A stretch of DNA of 64,000 nucleotides from Actinomycetota bacterium. Its GTDB lineage: Bacteria > Actinomycetota > Actinomycetes > S36-B12. Location of the stretch: contig JAUSNB010000065.1 of NCBI GenBank assembly GCA_030645615.1, positions 33,954-97,953 of the forward strand. The letters are read 5' to 3'. Below, one piece after another: positions 30,147-45,844 of the stretch; the first letter of the stretch is position 1, and each line of letters opens with the position of its first letter. The notes beneath the pieces are model-generated. The model worked only from the letters and a program-made list of their open reading frames with translations, was not told the DNA's origin and ran no database searches. The translations under genes were made by a program, and so were the position numbers.

Positions 30147-30956
30147 GTGACCGTGCTCGACGAGATCGTCGCCGGCGTCCGCGAGGACGTCGCCGAGCGC
30201 ATGTCGACGGTCCCGCTGGACCACCTCAAGGCGCGGGCCCAGCACGTGCCGCCCGCCCGGGACGTTGCCGCGATCCTCGGCGGTGACGATGTGTCGGTGA
30301 TCGCCGAGGTCAAGCGATCCAGTCCCAGCAAGGGGCACCTGGCCGAGATCGACGACCCCGCGGCCCTGGCCCGCGAGTACGAGGCCGGCGGCGCGCACTG
30401 CATCAGCGTGCTCACGGAGCAGAGGAGATTCGGCGGATCCCTCGCCGACCTCTCGGCCGTGCGTTGCGCGGTCGATGTCTCCGTCCTGCGCAAGGACTTC
30501 ATCGTGACGAGCTACCAGTTGTGGGAGGCGAAGGCATACGGCGCCGACATGATCCTGCTGATCGTCGCCGCCCTCGACCAGTCCGCGCTCGTGAGCCTCA
30601 TCGAGCGGACCCAGAGCCTGGGGCTGACGGCCTTGGTCGAGGTCCACGACGAGGAGGAGATCGCCCGGGCCGTCGACGCGGGCGCCCACGTGATCGGGGT
30701 GAACGCCCGTAACCTCAAGACCCTCGATGTGGATCGCGGGGTCTTCGGACGGGTGGCCCACCTGATCCCCGACTCGTGCGTCAAGGTGGCCGAATCCGGG
30801 GTGCGCGACCCGCACGACCTGATCGTGTACGCCGAGGCGGGGGCCGATGCAGTCCTGGTCGGGGAGAGCCTCGTCACGGGCAAGGACCCGCGCTCGGCCG
30901 TGCGTGACCTCGTCACCGCCGGTGCCCACCCGGCGCTCCGGCACGGGCGGGCCTGA
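30147..30956 (+). CDS. trpC: Indole-3-glycerol phosphate synthase TrpC
   Basis: TrpC cyclises CdRP to indole-3-glycerol phosphate. The 269-residue barrel is monofunctional (no TrpF domain). Motifs are [15 protein letters not shown] with catalytic Glu and Lys, [30 protein letters not shown] and VAESGV, plus a final VGESLV phosphate loop. GTG 30147 follows a TAGTCT box by 6 nt. TrpB begins one base after its stop. Confidence 0.96.
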   Translation: MTVLDEIVAGVREDVAERMSTVPLDHLKARAQHVPPARDVAAILGGDDVSVIAEVKRSSPSKGHLAEIDDPAALAREYEAGGAHCISVLTEQRRFGGSLADLSAVRCAVDVSVLRKDFIVTSYQLWEAKAYGADMILLIVAALDQSALVSLIERTQSLGLTALVEVHDEEEIARAVDAGAHVIGVNARNLKTLDVDRGVFGRVAHLIPDSCVKVAESGVRDPHDLIVYAEAGADAVLVGESLVTGKDPRSAVRDLVTAGAHPALRHGRA

Positions 30957-30957
30957 C

Positions 30958-32205
30958 GTGGCGGCCACGACCCATACCCCGGCGAAGCACGACGAGGACC
31001 TGCCCGGGCACTACGGGCCGTATGGCGGCCGGTTCGTGCCCGAGGCCCTCACCTCGGCGCTGGACGAGCTGGACGCCGCCTTCCGCGCGGCGATCGTGGA
31101 CCCGGCGTTCGCCGCGGAACTGGCTGAGCTCGAGCGCACCTACACCGGTCGCCCGAGCCCGCTCACGCCGGCGGCGCGCTTCGGCGAGCTCTGCGGGGGC
31201 GCCCGCGTGTACCTCAAGCGCGAGGACTTGAACCACACCGGCAGCCACAAGATCAACAACGTGCTCGGCCAGGCACTGCTGACCAGGCGGATGGGCAAGT
31301 CCCGCGTCATCGCGGAGACCGGGGCCGGCCAGCACGGCGTCGCCGCGGCGACGGCGGCAGCCCTCCTCGGGCTGGAATGCACCGTGTACATGGGCGAGGA
31401 GGACACCCGCCGCCAGGCGCTCAACGTCGCGCGGATGAGGCTGCTCGGGGCCGAGGTCATCCCGGTCACGGTTGGCAGCCGCACGCTTAAGGACGCCATC
31501 AACGAGGCCATGCGCGACTGGGTCACGACCGTCGACCGGACCCACTACCTGCTCGGCACCGTGACGGGCCCGGCGCCGTTCCCCGAGCTTGTCCGCCACT
31601 TCCACTCCGTCATCGGCCGGGAGGCCCGCGAGCAGATGCTTGCCGACGCCGGCCGCCTGCCCGACGCGGTGGCGGCGTGCGTCGGCGGGGGCTCGAACGC
31701 GATCGGCATCTTCAGCGGTTTCCTCGACGACCCGTCCGTGCGACTGCACGGGTACGAGGCCGGTGGCGAGGGCATCGAGACGGGCCGCCATGCCTCGCGC
31801 TTCAGCACCGGTGCGCCCGGAGTCCTGCATGGTGCCCGCACGTACGTCATGCAGGACGAGTGGGGGCAGACCGTCCCCTCGCACTCGATCAGCGCCGGGC
31901 TGGACTACCCCGGGGTCGGTCCCGAGCACGCCTGGCTGCACGACACCGGCCGGGTGGCCTACGAGCCGGTCAATGACGCCGAGGCGATGGACGCCTTCGC
32001 GGCGCTGTGCCGCACCGAGGGCATCATCCCGGCCATCGAGAGCGCCCATGCCCTTGCCGGCGCGATTCGCCTGGGCCGCGAGCTGGGCCCCGCCGGCCTG
32101 ATCCTGGTCAGCCTGAGCGGACGCGGCGACAAGGACGTCGAGACAGCGGCGCGCTGGTTCGGCATCGACCTGTCGACCTCGCCGGACGGGACGGATCCAC
32201 GGTGA
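30958..32205 (+). CDS. trpB: Tryptophan synthase beta subunit TrpB
   Basis: TrpB condenses indole with serine using PLP. The 415-residue protein begins near [15 protein letters not shown], carries the PLP Lys98 in [13 protein letters not shown], the catalytic GAGQHGVA loop, the phosphate loop [10 protein letters not shown] and [16 protein letters not shown] near the C-terminus. GTG 30958 is set by spacing to trpC and by homology; the frame extends upstream only within trpC. It is a TrpB1-type partner for the adjacent TrpA. Confidence 0.97.
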   Translation: MAATTHTPAKHDEDLPGHYGPYGGRFVPEALTSALDELDAAFRAAIVDPAFAAELAELERTYTGRPSPLTPAARFGELCGGARVYLKREDLNHTGSHKINNVLGQALLTRRMGKSRVIAETGAGQHGVAAATAAALLGLECTVYMGEEDTRRQALNVARMRLLGAEVIPVTVGSRTLKDAINEAMRDWVTTVDRTHYLLGTVTGPAPFPELVRHFHSVIGREAREQMLADAGRLPDAVAACVGGGSNAIGIFSGFLDDPSVRLHGYEAGGEGIETGRHASRFSTGAPGVLHGARTYVMQDEWGQTVPSHSISAGLDYPGVGPEHAWLHDTGRVAYEPVNDAEAMDAFAALCRTEGIIPAIESAHALAGAIRLGRELGPAGLILVSLSGRGDKDVETAARWFGIDLSTSPDGTDPR

Positions 32206-33014
32206 GTCGCGGGCTGGCCGAGGCATTCGCGGATGCCCGGTCCGAAGGCCGCGCCGCGCTCATCGGGTACCTACCGGCCGGCTTCCCCGATCCCGAGCAG
32301 TGCGTCGAGCTCGTCGTCGACATGGTGGCCGCAGGGGTCGACATCGTCGAGGTGGGGCTGCCGTACTCGGATCCCCTGATGGACGGGCCGGACATCCAGG
32401 CCGCGGTCGACCAGGCACTCCGAGCCGGGACAACGACCGAGACGGTCCTCGACACGGTCGGTGCCCTGACCGACGCAGGAGCCACCGCGGTCGTGATGTC
32501 GTACTGGAACCCGATCGAGCGCTACGGAGTCGAGCGGTTCGCCGACCGACTGGCCGATGCGGGCGGCCACGGCGTCATCACGCCCGACCTCACCCCCGAG
32601 GAGGCAGGTCCGTGGATCGCCGCCACGACGCGCCGGGGGCTCGACCGGGTCTTCCTGGTGGCGCCGTCCTCGACCGACGAGCGGATCCGAACCGTCGTCG
32701 CGGCATCGTCGGGCTTCGTCTATGCCGCGTCGACGATGGGCGTCACCGGTGCACGAGCGGCAGTCAGCTCGGCCGCGCCCGCGCTGGTGGCCCGCACGAA
32801 GGCCCTCACCGGCCTGCCCGTCGCCGTGGGGCTCGGCGTGTCGTCCGGCGAGCAGGCCCGAGAGGTGGCGGCCTACGCCGACGGGGTCATCGTGGGATCG
32901 GCGTTCGTCCGACTGATCCTGCAGGCGTCCGACCGGGCTGCCGCACGCGACGCCGTGCGCCGCCTCGCGGCCGACCTCGCCGCGGGCGTGCGAGGGAACC
33001 GGGCCTGCGGGTGA
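32202..33014 (+). CDS. trpA: Tryptophan synthase alpha subunit TrpA
   Basis: TrpA cleaves indole-3-glycerol phosphate to indole, which is channelled to TrpB. The 270-residue barrel shows [12 protein letters not shown] with the conserved catalytic-loop region, [21 protein letters not shown] including the family Glu and Asp, and a [27 protein letters not shown] phosphate-binding end. GTG 32202 overlaps the trpB stop (GTGA). Confidence 0.96.
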   Translation: MSRGLAEAFADARSEGRAALIGYLPAGFPDPEQCVELVVDMVAAGVDIVEVGLPYSDPLMDGPDIQAAVDQALRAGTTTETVLDTVGALTDAGATAVVMSYWNPIERYGVERFADRLADAGGHGVITPDLTPEEAGPWIAATTRRGLDRVFLVAPSSTDERIRTVVAASSGFVYAASTMGVTGARAAVSSAAPALVARTKALTGLPVAVGLGVSSGEQAREVAAYADGVIVGSAFVRLILQASDRAAARDAVRRLAADLAAGVRGNRACG

Positions 33015-33032
33015 GCCGTCAACCAGAGCACG

Positions 33033-33038
33033 TAACGT
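33033..33038 (+). promoter_or_regulatory. Probable -10 box (TAACGT) of the DsbA-like gene
   Basis: TAACGT lies within a small palindrome, CACGTAACGTG at 33029-33039. Transcription from it would give a leader of about 50 bases before ATG 33097. Confidence 0.35.
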
Positions 33039-33096
33039 GTACGCAGGCCTCGGCGGAACGCGCCGCGGTCAGGGGTGAGCGATCGGGAGACAGAGC

Positions 33097-33942
33097 ATGA
33101 GCGAGTCCGGCAAGAACCGACGCGACCGAGCAGCGGCGGCACGCGACGCGGCGAACGCGCAGGAGAAGCGCCGTGAGCGCATCGTGCGCATCGTGGGTGC
33201 CGTGACGGTCGTCGTCGTGGTGGTGGGCATCATCGGCGTGGCACTGCTCGCCCGCAGTCAGTCGGGAGACTCCAGCGCGTCCCCGACCAGCACTGCCAGC
33301 GCCGATCCCAACGCCCCCCTGCCTACCGGCGCGCTGCCCATCGACGACGAGTACGCCTTCGGCGTGCCCTACGGCACCGGCACCGATGCGGTCCCCGTCC
33401 TGGCGATCTGGGAGGACTTCCAGTGCCCGGCGTGCGGCGCGGTCGAGCAGGCCAACGGCGCCGGCATCGAGAAGCTGGCCGAGGACGGGAAAGTCCGCCT
33501 CGTCTGGCGACCGACCACCTTCCTCGACGCCAACCTGGCCACCGACCACTCGGCTCGCGCCGTGTCGGCGTGGGGCTGCGCGGTCGACGCTGGCAAGGCG
33601 AAGGAGTTCCACAATCTCGTCTTTGCCAACCAACCCGAGGTCGAGGGTGACGGCTGGACCGATGAGCAGCTCATCGCCCTCGGCGAGCAGGCCGGCATCA
33701 GCGGTGCCGGCCTCGAGACCTTCACGACCTGCGTCACCGACCGCACGTACCTGGGCTGGGGTGCGAACAGCACGGCGATCTTCTACGCCAGCGGGGTGGG
33801 CGGTACCCCGTCCGCGACCCTGAACGGCGTCGACATCCCCACCGAGGTCCTCGTCGACCAGGCCACGCTCGAGGCGCTGGTGGCCGAGGCGACCACCGCC
33901 ATGGCCGGCGGATCCCCGTCCCCGTCCCCGTCAGCGTCCTAG
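33097..33942 (+). CDS. Membrane-anchored DsbA-like thiol-disulfide oxidoreductase
   Basis: A 281-residue protein with a basic cytoplasmic N-terminus, one membrane helix at about residues 31-52, a Ser/Thr/Pro-rich linker, and an extracytoplasmic thioredoxin-fold domain. The active site is C110-P-A-C113 in EDFQCPACGAVEQ, and GGTPSATLNG supplies the cis-proline. A Ser/Pro tail (SPSPSPSAS) ends the protein. It probably folds exported proteins. ATG 33097 follows GGGAGA. A similar gene lies between trpA and lgt in other actinobacteria. Confidence 0.87.
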   Translation: MSESGKNRRDRAAAARDAANAQEKRRERIVRIVGAVTVVVVVVGIIGVALLARSQSGDSSASPTSTASADPNAPLPTGALPIDDEYAFGVPYGTGTDAVPVLAIWEDFQCPACGAVEQANGAGIEKLAEDGKVRLVWRPTTFLDANLATDHSARAVSAWGCAVDAGKAKEFHNLVFANQPEVEGDGWTDEQLIALGEQAGISGAGLETFTTCVTDRTYLGWGANSTAIFYASGVGGTPSATLNGVDIPTEVLVDQATLEALVAEATTAMAGGSPSPSPSAS

Positions 33943-33964
33943 CGACGCCGTGATCGCTGCCGGC

Positions 33965-34831
33965 ATGTCGCTTCCCGCCTCGATCCCCAGCCCCGACCAA
34001 GGGGTCTGGAACCTGGGGCCGTTGCCGTTGCGGGCATACGCCCTGCTGATCGTCGTGGGGATCGTCATCGCGGTGTGGTGGGGAGGCAAGCGCTACGTCG
34101 CCCGCGGCGGCGCACCGGGCGTCATCACGGACATCGCCATCTGGGCGGTCCCCTTCGGGATCGTCGGTGCCCGGCTGTACCACGTCATCACCGACAACCA
34201 GCTCTATTTCGGCCCTGACGGAGCGGGGTTCGTCGCTGCGCTGCGCATCTGGGATGGCGGCCTGGGCATCTGGGGAGCCGTGTCGTTCGGCGCCCTCGGC
34301 GCCTGGATCGGTGCGCGGCGAGCCGGGATCCTGCTGCCCCCGGTGGCCGACGCCATCGCCCCCGGCATCGCCATCGCGCAGGCTCTCGGTCGGTGGGGCA
34401 ACTACTTCAACCAGGAGCTGTTCGGTGCGCCGACCACCGTGCCGTGGGCCCTGGAGATCGACCCCGCCAACCGGCCATCCGGATACGAGGAGTTCGCCAC
34501 CTTCCACCCCACCTTCCTGTACGAGTCCCTGTGGCTGGTCGGATTGGTGCTGGTCGTCCTGTGGGCAGACAAGCGATTCCAGCTGGGGCATGGCCGGGTC
34601 TTCGCCCTCTACGTCCTGATCTACTGCGCCGGCCGATTGTGGGTCGAGCTCCTGCGGGTCGATACCGCCAACACCATCCTCGGGCTGCGCCTGAACGTGT
34701 GGACCTCGCTGCTCGTGGGCATCGGCGCCCTCGTGTACTTCGTCGTCTCGGCCCGGCTGCGCCCGGGCCGAGAGACCGTGCTCACGCGCACGGCAGAGCC
34801 GTCCTCGCCCGCGGGCACGCCGGTCGGGTAG
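33965..34831 (+). CDS. lgt: Prolipoprotein diacylglyceryl transferase Lgt
   Basis: Lgt moves diacylglycerol from phosphatidylglycerol to the lipobox Cys of prolipoproteins. The 288-residue integral membrane protein (about seven helices) starts [20 protein letters not shown], as is usual in actinobacteria, and has GGLGIWG and the Lgt signature [13 protein letters not shown] near residues 142-154. ATG 33965 is preferred for this N-terminus; GTG 33950 is in frame five codons upstream. Its partner LspA is encoded at 11771. The stop codon TAG overlaps the gltB promoter box. Confidence 0.94.
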   Translation: MSLPASIPSPDQGVWNLGPLPLRAYALLIVVGIVIAVWWGGKRYVARGGAPGVITDIAIWAVPFGIVGARLYHVITDNQLYFGPDGAGFVAALRIWDGGLGIWGAVSFGALGAWIGARRAGILLPPVADAIAPGIAIAQALGRWGNYFNQELFGAPTTVPWALEIDPANRPSGYEEFATFHPTFLYESLWLVGLVLVVLWADKRFQLGHGRVFALYVLIYCAGRLWVELLRVDTANTILGLRLNVWTSLLVGIGALVYFVVSARLRPGRETVLTRTAEPSSPAGTPVG

Positions 34832-34834
34832 AGT
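34829..34834 (+). promoter_or_regulatory. -10 box of gltB (TAGAGT)
   Basis: TAGAGT begins on the lgt stop codon TAG. It would start a transcript with an unusually long leader of about 118 bases before gltB. Confidence 0.45.
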
Positions 34835-34840
34835 CCGCGC

Positions 34841-34959
34841 CAACGGGCCAACGTCGTCCCGCAGGCCGGTTCCCTCCGGCCCGATCCTTGTCCAACCGGA
34901 ACTCGCCCACGCGAGCATCCGGCCGGTGGGACCGCAGCCAGACGACGACAGGACGCGCG
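34841..34959 (+). promoter_or_regulatory. Structured 5' leader of gltB
   Basis: The leader contains hairpin A, GGCCGG (34864-34869) with CCGGCC (34876-34881) around a 6-nt loop, and hairpin B, in which CCGGA (34896-34900) pairs with TCCGG (34918-34922) and CTCGC (34902-34906) with GCGAG (34911-34915) around a CCAC loop. Flanking GTCC (34890-34893) and GGAC (34929-34932) could extend hairpin B. No known riboswitch class was recognised, and no clear GGAGG precedes the ATG. Confidence 0.45.
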
Positions 34960-39481
<4,522 letters not shown>

Positions 39482-39489
<8 letters not shown>

Positions 39490-40936
39490 TCCGAAGGGCT
39501 TCCTGACCACCCAGCGCGAACTGCCCTCCCGACGCCCCGTCGAAGTGCGGATCATGGACTGGCGGGAGGTGTACGAGCCATTCGGCGAGGAGTCGCTCGC
39601 CAAGCAGGCCGGGCGCTGCATGGACTGCGGGATCCCGTTCTGCCACAACGGGTGCCCACTCGGGAACCTCATTCCCGAGTGGAATGACCTTGTCTGGGAG
39701 GGGGACTGGCACGAAGCGGCCGAGCGGCTGCATGCGACCAACAACTTCCCCGAGTTCACGGGGCGGCTGTGCCCCGCTCCCTGCGAGACCGCCTGCGTCC
39801 TTGGCATCAACGCCGACCCCGTCACCATCAAGCAGGTCGAGGTCTCGATCATCGACCGTGCCTGGGATGAGGGTTGGGTCGGCCCGCAGGTACCGGACCG
39901 CCTGACCGGCAAGACCGTCGCCGTCGTCGGGTCCGGTCCCGCGGGCCTCGCTGCCGCCCAGCAGTTGGCCAGGGCCGGTCACACCGTCGCCGTCTTCGAG
40001 CGGTCCGATCGCATCGGCGGACTGCTGCGCTACGGCATCCCCGAGTTCAAGATGGAGAAGCGCCACCTCGACCGGCGCATCGCGCAGATGGAGGCGGAGG
40101 GAGTCAAGTTCCGCACGGGGATCGAAGTGGGGATCGACGAGGCGGGCAGCGACCTGCGCCGCAGGTACGACGCCGTGGTCGTCGCGATCGGCGCCACGGC
40201 GTGGCGGGACCTGCCCGTTCCTGGTCGCGAGCTCGCCGGCATCCACCAGGCGATGGAGTACCTGCCGCTGGCGAACCGGGTGCAGCAGGGCGACCTCGAG
40301 GCCTCGCCGATCGATGTCATGGGGGCACATGTCGTCATCATCGGCGGCGGCGACACGGGAGCCGACTGCCTCGGCACGGCGCACCGGCAGGGAGCGGCAT
40401 CGGTCACCCAGCTGGAGATCCTGCCCACGCCCCCGGCGACCCGACCGGACGCCCAGCCATGGCCGACCTATCCCATGACGTACCGGGTGTCGAGCGCGCA
40501 CGAGGAGGGCGGCGAGCGGCTCTTCGCCGTCTCGACCGAGCGGTTCGTCGATGACGGGCATGGACGCGTCGCTGGCCTTCAGCTCGTCGAGGTCGAGCCG
40601 CACGACGGCGGCCTGCGCCCCAAGGCCGGCACCCAGACGCAGATCCGCGCCGACTTCGTCTTCCTGGCCATGGGCTTCGTCGGCCCGGAACCGGGGGGCG
40701 TGGTCGACCAGCTCGGGCTTGACCTCGATCCCCGGGGCGCCATCGTGCGCGATGCCGGGTACCGCTCCGGGGTCGACGGTGTCTTCGTGGCCGGCGACGC
40801 CGGCCGCGGGCAGTCATTGATCGTGTGGGCGATCGCCGAGGGTCGTTCGGCCGCGGCGGCCGTGGATGCCTACCTCATGGGGGGGACCAACCTGCCTGCC
40901 CCGATCCCGTCGACCGCGCGTCCGCTGCTGGTGTGA
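39482..40936 (+). CDS. gltD: Glutamate synthase small subunit GltD
   Basis: GltD passes electrons from NADPH to GltB. The 484-residue flavoprotein has the N-terminal 4Fe-4S cysteine clusters (C46, C49, C54 and C58, then C97, C101 and C105 in CPAPCETAC), an FAD-binding [32 protein letters not shown], an NADPH-binding [22 protein letters not shown], and a C-terminal [22 protein letters not shown] 39482 overlaps gltB. The length is normal for the family. Confidence 0.97.
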
Positions 40937-40965
40937 CCCACGACACCCATGCAATCGCTTACGGG

Positions 40966-40971
40966 TAAGGT
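40966..40971 (+). promoter_or_regulatory. -10 box of pyk (TAAGGT), predicted leaderless
   Basis: TAAGGT ends exactly 6 nt before ATG 40978. The intervening TTGAGG contains a GAGG that is too close to the ATG to be a normal ribosome site. Confidence 0.5.
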
Positions 40972-40977
40972 TTGAGG

Positions 40978-42411
40978 ATGCGTCGCGCGAAGATCGTCGC
41001 CACCCTGGGCCCGGCCACGAGTTCCCTCGAGGCCATCCGGGGACTGGTCGCCGCCGGAATGGACGTGGCCCGCCTGAACCTCTCCCATGGCGACCACTCG
41101 GTGCACCTTGAGGTCTACAACAACGTCCGAGCGGCGGCCGACGAGGTGGGCCGAGGGGTCGGAATCCTCGTCGACCTGCAAGGTCCGAAGATCCGGCTCG
41201 GCAGGTTCGCCGCGGGATCGGTCCTGCTCGAGAACGGCGCCGAGTTCATCGTCACCACCGAGGACGTGCCAGGCGACAAGGACATGGTCGGAACGACCTA
41301 CGCGGGACTGCCGGGAGACGTCACCTCCGGGGACCTGGTCCTCGTCGACGACGGCCGTATCGAACTGCAGGTCATCCGCGTCGACGGGCCCCGCGTCCAC
41401 ACGCGAGTCCTTGAGGGCGGCCGGGTCTCGGACAACAAGGGATTCAACCTGCCGGGTGTCGCGGTGAACGTGCCGGCGATGTCGGACAAGGACCGCCGGG
41501 ACCTGCGCTGGGCGCTGCGCACCGGGGCCGACATCATCGCGCTGTCGTTCGTGCGCAGTGCCGCCGACATTGCCGACGTGCACGACATCATGGACGAGGA
41601 GGGCGTGCGCCTGCCCGTCCTGGCGAAAGTCGAGAAGCCCCAAGCGGTCGACAACCTCGAGGAGATCATCGCGGCCTTCGATGGCGTGATGGTGGCACGC
41701 GGCGACCTCGGCGTCGAGCTCCCGCTAGAGGCAGTTCCCCTGGTGCAGAAGCGGGCCATCCACCTGTGCCGCGAGGCAGGCAAGCCGGTCATCGTGGCCA
41801 CGCAGATGCTGGAAAGCATGGCTGTCTCGAACCGGCCCACGCGCGCCGAGGCCAGCGACGTCGCCAACGCGGTCCTCGACGGCGCGGATGCCCTCATGCT
41901 CTCCGGCGAGACAAGCGTCGGCGACCATCCCAACCTCGTCGTCGAGACGATGAGCCGCATCATCGAGCACGTCGAGACCCAGGCCCTGCAGCAGCTTCCG
42001 CGGCTGAGCGACCCTTGGACCGGGTCCACGGCGCGCGCGCTCACCCACGCCGCGGTCGACGTCGCCAACGGGGTGGACGCCAGCCACCTCATCGCCTTCA
42101 CCGAGACCGGCTCGTCGGCCCGGCTGATCTCGCGCTGGCGCTCCCCGACCCCATTGCTGGCCTTCACCCCCAACCCGCGCGTGCGCAGCCAGCTGTCCCT
42201 GGTGTGGGGCGTCGAGACGTTCCTCGTCCCCCAGGTCGAGCACACCGACGACATGGTCGTCCAGGTCGACAAGGCCCTGCTCGACATCGGCCGCGCGACG
42301 TTCGGCGACCGGGTCGTCATCGTGGCCGGCGTTCCGCCGGGCGTTCCGGGCACGACCAACGGCATGCGCGTGCACAAGATGGGCAGCGCCGGCCGCGGCG
42401 GTGGGGTCTAG
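40978..42411 (+). CDS. pyk: Pyruvate kinase Pyk
   Basis: Pyk converts PEP and ADP to pyruvate and ATP. The 477-residue protein starts RRAKIVATLGPATSS at ATG 40978 (TTG 40972 is in frame but overlaps the expected transcript start). It shows AGMDVARLNLSHGDH, LSFVRSAADI, the active-site VEKPQAVDNLEEII, MVARGDLGVELPLE and TQMLESM, followed by the C-terminal allosteric domain. It stands alone between gltD and the pyr operon and ends in a hairpin. Confidence 0.97.
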   Translation: MRRAKIVATLGPATSSLEAIRGLVAAGMDVARLNLSHGDHSVHLEVYNNVRAAADEVGRGVGILVDLQGPKIRLGRFAAGSVLLENGAEFIVTTEDVPGDKDMVGTTYAGLPGDVTSGDLVLVDDGRIELQVIRVDGPRVHTRVLEGGRVSDNKGFNLPGVAVNVPAMSDKDRRDLRWALRTGADIIALSFVRSAADIADVHDIMDEEGVRLPVLAKVEKPQAVDNLEEIIAAFDGVMVARGDLGVELPLEAVPLVQKRAIHLCREAGKPVIVATQMLESMAVSNRPTRAEASDVANAVLDGADALMLSGETSVGDHPNLVVETMSRIIEHVETQALQQLPRLSDPWTGSTARALTHAAVDVANGVDASHLIAFTETGSSARLISRWRSPTPLLAFTPNPRVRSQLSLVWGVETFLVPQVEHTDDMVVQVDKALLDIGRATFGDRVVIVAGVPPGVPGTTNGMRVHKMGSAGRGGGV

Positions 42412-42413
42412 CA

Positions 42414-42432
42414 ACCCGTCGCCGCGACGGGT
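42414..42432 (+). terminator. Terminator-like hairpin after pyk
   Basis: ACCCGTCG at 42414-42421 pairs with CGACGGGT at 42425-42432 around a 3-nt loop, starting 3 bases after the pyk stop. There is no U-tract. It ends just 3 bases before the -10 box of pyrR, so it separates pyk from the pyr operon. Confidence 0.55.
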
Positions 42433-42435
42433 GAG

Positions 42436-42441
42436 TAGAGT
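42436..42441 (+). promoter_or_regulatory. -10 box of the pyr operon (TAGAGT)
   Basis: TAGAGT lies 55 bases before the pyrR start, giving a predicted leader of about 50 bases that includes the PyrR-binding hairpin. No -35 box is evident. Confidence 0.5.
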
Positions 42442-42463
42442 TGCTTCGGCAGACATCCTTTAA

Positions 42464-43964
<1,501 letters not shown>

Positions 43965-43968
<4 letters not shown>

Positions 43969-45275
43969 GCCACGAAGCAACCGCACCGGAGACGGTGGTC
44001 CTGCGCGGCGCCCGGCCATACGGTGAGGACCAGGTCGACATCGTCGTGCGTGACGGTGTCATTGCCGAACTGGCCCCGCCGGGCACCGGCTCCGCCGCCG
44101 TCGTGGTCGACGCCGATGGCCTGGTCGCGCTGCCCGGGCTCGTCGACCTGCACACCCACCTGCGCGAGCCAGGACGCGAGGACGCCGAGACGGTGGAGAC
44201 CGGCTCGAGGGCGGCCGCCCTCGGCGGGTACACCGCTGTCTTCGCCATGGCCAATACCCTCCCGGTGGCTGACACCGCGGGGGTCGTGGAACAGGTATGG
44301 CGGCTGGGCCAGGAAGCCGGCCTCGTCGACGTGTTCCCCGTCGGCGCTGTGACGGTCGGGCTGGGGGGCACGCAGCTCGCGGAGCTTGGTGCCATGGCCG
44401 GGTCTGCCGCCCGGGTGCGCGTGTTCAGCGACGACGGCAAGTGCGTGCACGACGCCGTCCTCATGCGGCGTGCCCTCGAGTACGTGAAGGCGTTCGACGG
44501 CGTCATTGCCCAGCACGCGCAGGAGCCCCGGCTCACGGAGGACGCGCAGATGAACGAGGGCGTGCTGTCCGGAGTGCTCGGGCTGACCGGATGGCCGGCC
44601 GTCGCCGAGGAGTCGGTCATCGCGCGCGACGTGCTGCTCGCCCACCACGTCGGCTCACGGCTGCACGTGTGCCATGTCTCGACGGCCGGCTCCGTCGACA
44701 TCATCCGGTGGGCCAAGGCACGCGGGATCGAGGTCACGGCGGAGGTGACGCCACACCATCTGCTGCTGACCGAGGACCTCGTGCGCAGTTACGACCCCGT
44801 CTACAAGGTGAACCCGCCGCTCCGCACGTCGGCCGATGTCGAGGCCCTGTGGGAGGGACTCGCCGACGGGACCATCGACGTCGTGGCGACCGACCATGCG
44901 CCGCACGCCCTGGAGGACAAGGACTGCGAGTGGGGCGCAGCCGCCTTCGGGATGCTCGGGCTGCAGACGGCTCTCAGCGTCGTCGTCCAGACGATGCTGC
45001 TCACCGGCCGGCTGGACTGGCGGGGGGTCGCTGACCGCATGAGCGTCGCCCCGGCCCGGATCGGCCGCGCGCACGGGCACGGCGCAGGTGTCCAGCGGGG
45101 CGCAACGGCGAGCATCGTGCTCGTCGACCCCGAGGCGACCTGGGTCGTCGACCCGGAGGGACTGGCCTCGAAGAGCCGCAACAGCCCCTATCGGGGCATG
45201 GAACTGCCGGCACAGGTCCGCCATGTCCTGCGGGCCGGGCGGATCACCGTTCGCGACGGGGAGCTGGCCTCGTGA
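43965..45275 (+). CDS. pyrC: Dihydroorotase PyrC
   Basis: PyrC closes carbamoyl-aspartate to dihydroorotate. The 436-residue amidohydrolase is of the longer class I type: [20 protein letters not shown] with the HxH metal motif, ANTLP, the metal-binding His residues in IAQHAQEP and [11 protein letters not shown], and the metal Asp in [17 protein letters not shown] 43965 overlaps the pyrB stop. Confidence 0.96.
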
Positions 45276-45844
45276 GTCCAGCCTGGCTTGCGGGGACGGC
45301 CGACTACGCCGAACAGGCGCAGGTGACCAACTGGCCGCTGCGCATCCTCCTCGTGCTGGTCGTCGCCGGTGCCATCGCGGCGGCGCTGTGGGGCATGCGT
45401 CGGGGCTGGCTGGCCCGCCAGCACCGGCAGGGCCAGATCCCGGCGCCGGCGCAGGCACCGCTCGATCCGGCCAGCCTCACCCCTCCCGTGGGCGGAATGT
45501 ACCTCGGCACCTCGACCGCGGGGGACTGGCTGGACCGCATCGCGGTGCACGACCTCGGCGTGCGCAGCCGGGCGCGGCTGTCGTACGGGCGGGCCGGGGT
45601 GTGGCTGCAGCGCGACGGTGCCCGCGATCTCTTCGTGCCGGCCGGGGCGATCGAGGCGGTGCGCGTCGACAGGGGAGTGGCCGGCACCGTGCGTGCCCGC
45701 GACAGCGTCATCATCGTGACCTGGCGCGCCGGCGAAGCGCTGCTGGATAGCGGGTTCAGGGCGGACGACAGCGACGAGCACGCCACTGTGTTGGATGGGC
45801 TCATGGCCACCTTCGCGAGCGACTTGCCGGAGGGCCGGCCATGA
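45272..45844 (+). CDS. PH-like-domain membrane protein between pyrC and carA
   Basis: A 190-residue protein with one membrane helix at about residues 24-42 and a cytoplasmic region from about 75 to 185 that begins [28 protein letters not shown], the start of a bacterial PH-like fold seen in actinobacterial proteins at this same site (the Rv1382 position in M. tuberculosis). Its function is unknown. GTG 45272 overlaps the pyrC stop, and its own stop overlaps carA, so it is translated as part of the pyr operon. Confidence 0.8.
   Translation: MSPAWLAGTADYAEQAQVTNWPLRILLVLVVAGAIAAALWGMRRGWLARQHRQGQIPAPAQAPLDPASLTPPVGGMYLGTSTAGDWLDRIAVHDLGVRSRARLSYGRAGVWLQRDGARDLFVPAGAIEAVRVDRGVAGTVRARDSVIIVTWRAGEALLDSGFRADDSDEHATVLDGLMATFASDLPEGRP

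Noticed and set aside
41105..41120. A further copy of the stem-loop repeat in pyk
   Set aside because: CACCTTGAGGT occurs there but without the complementary arm at the right distance; it is a chance match in coding sequence.
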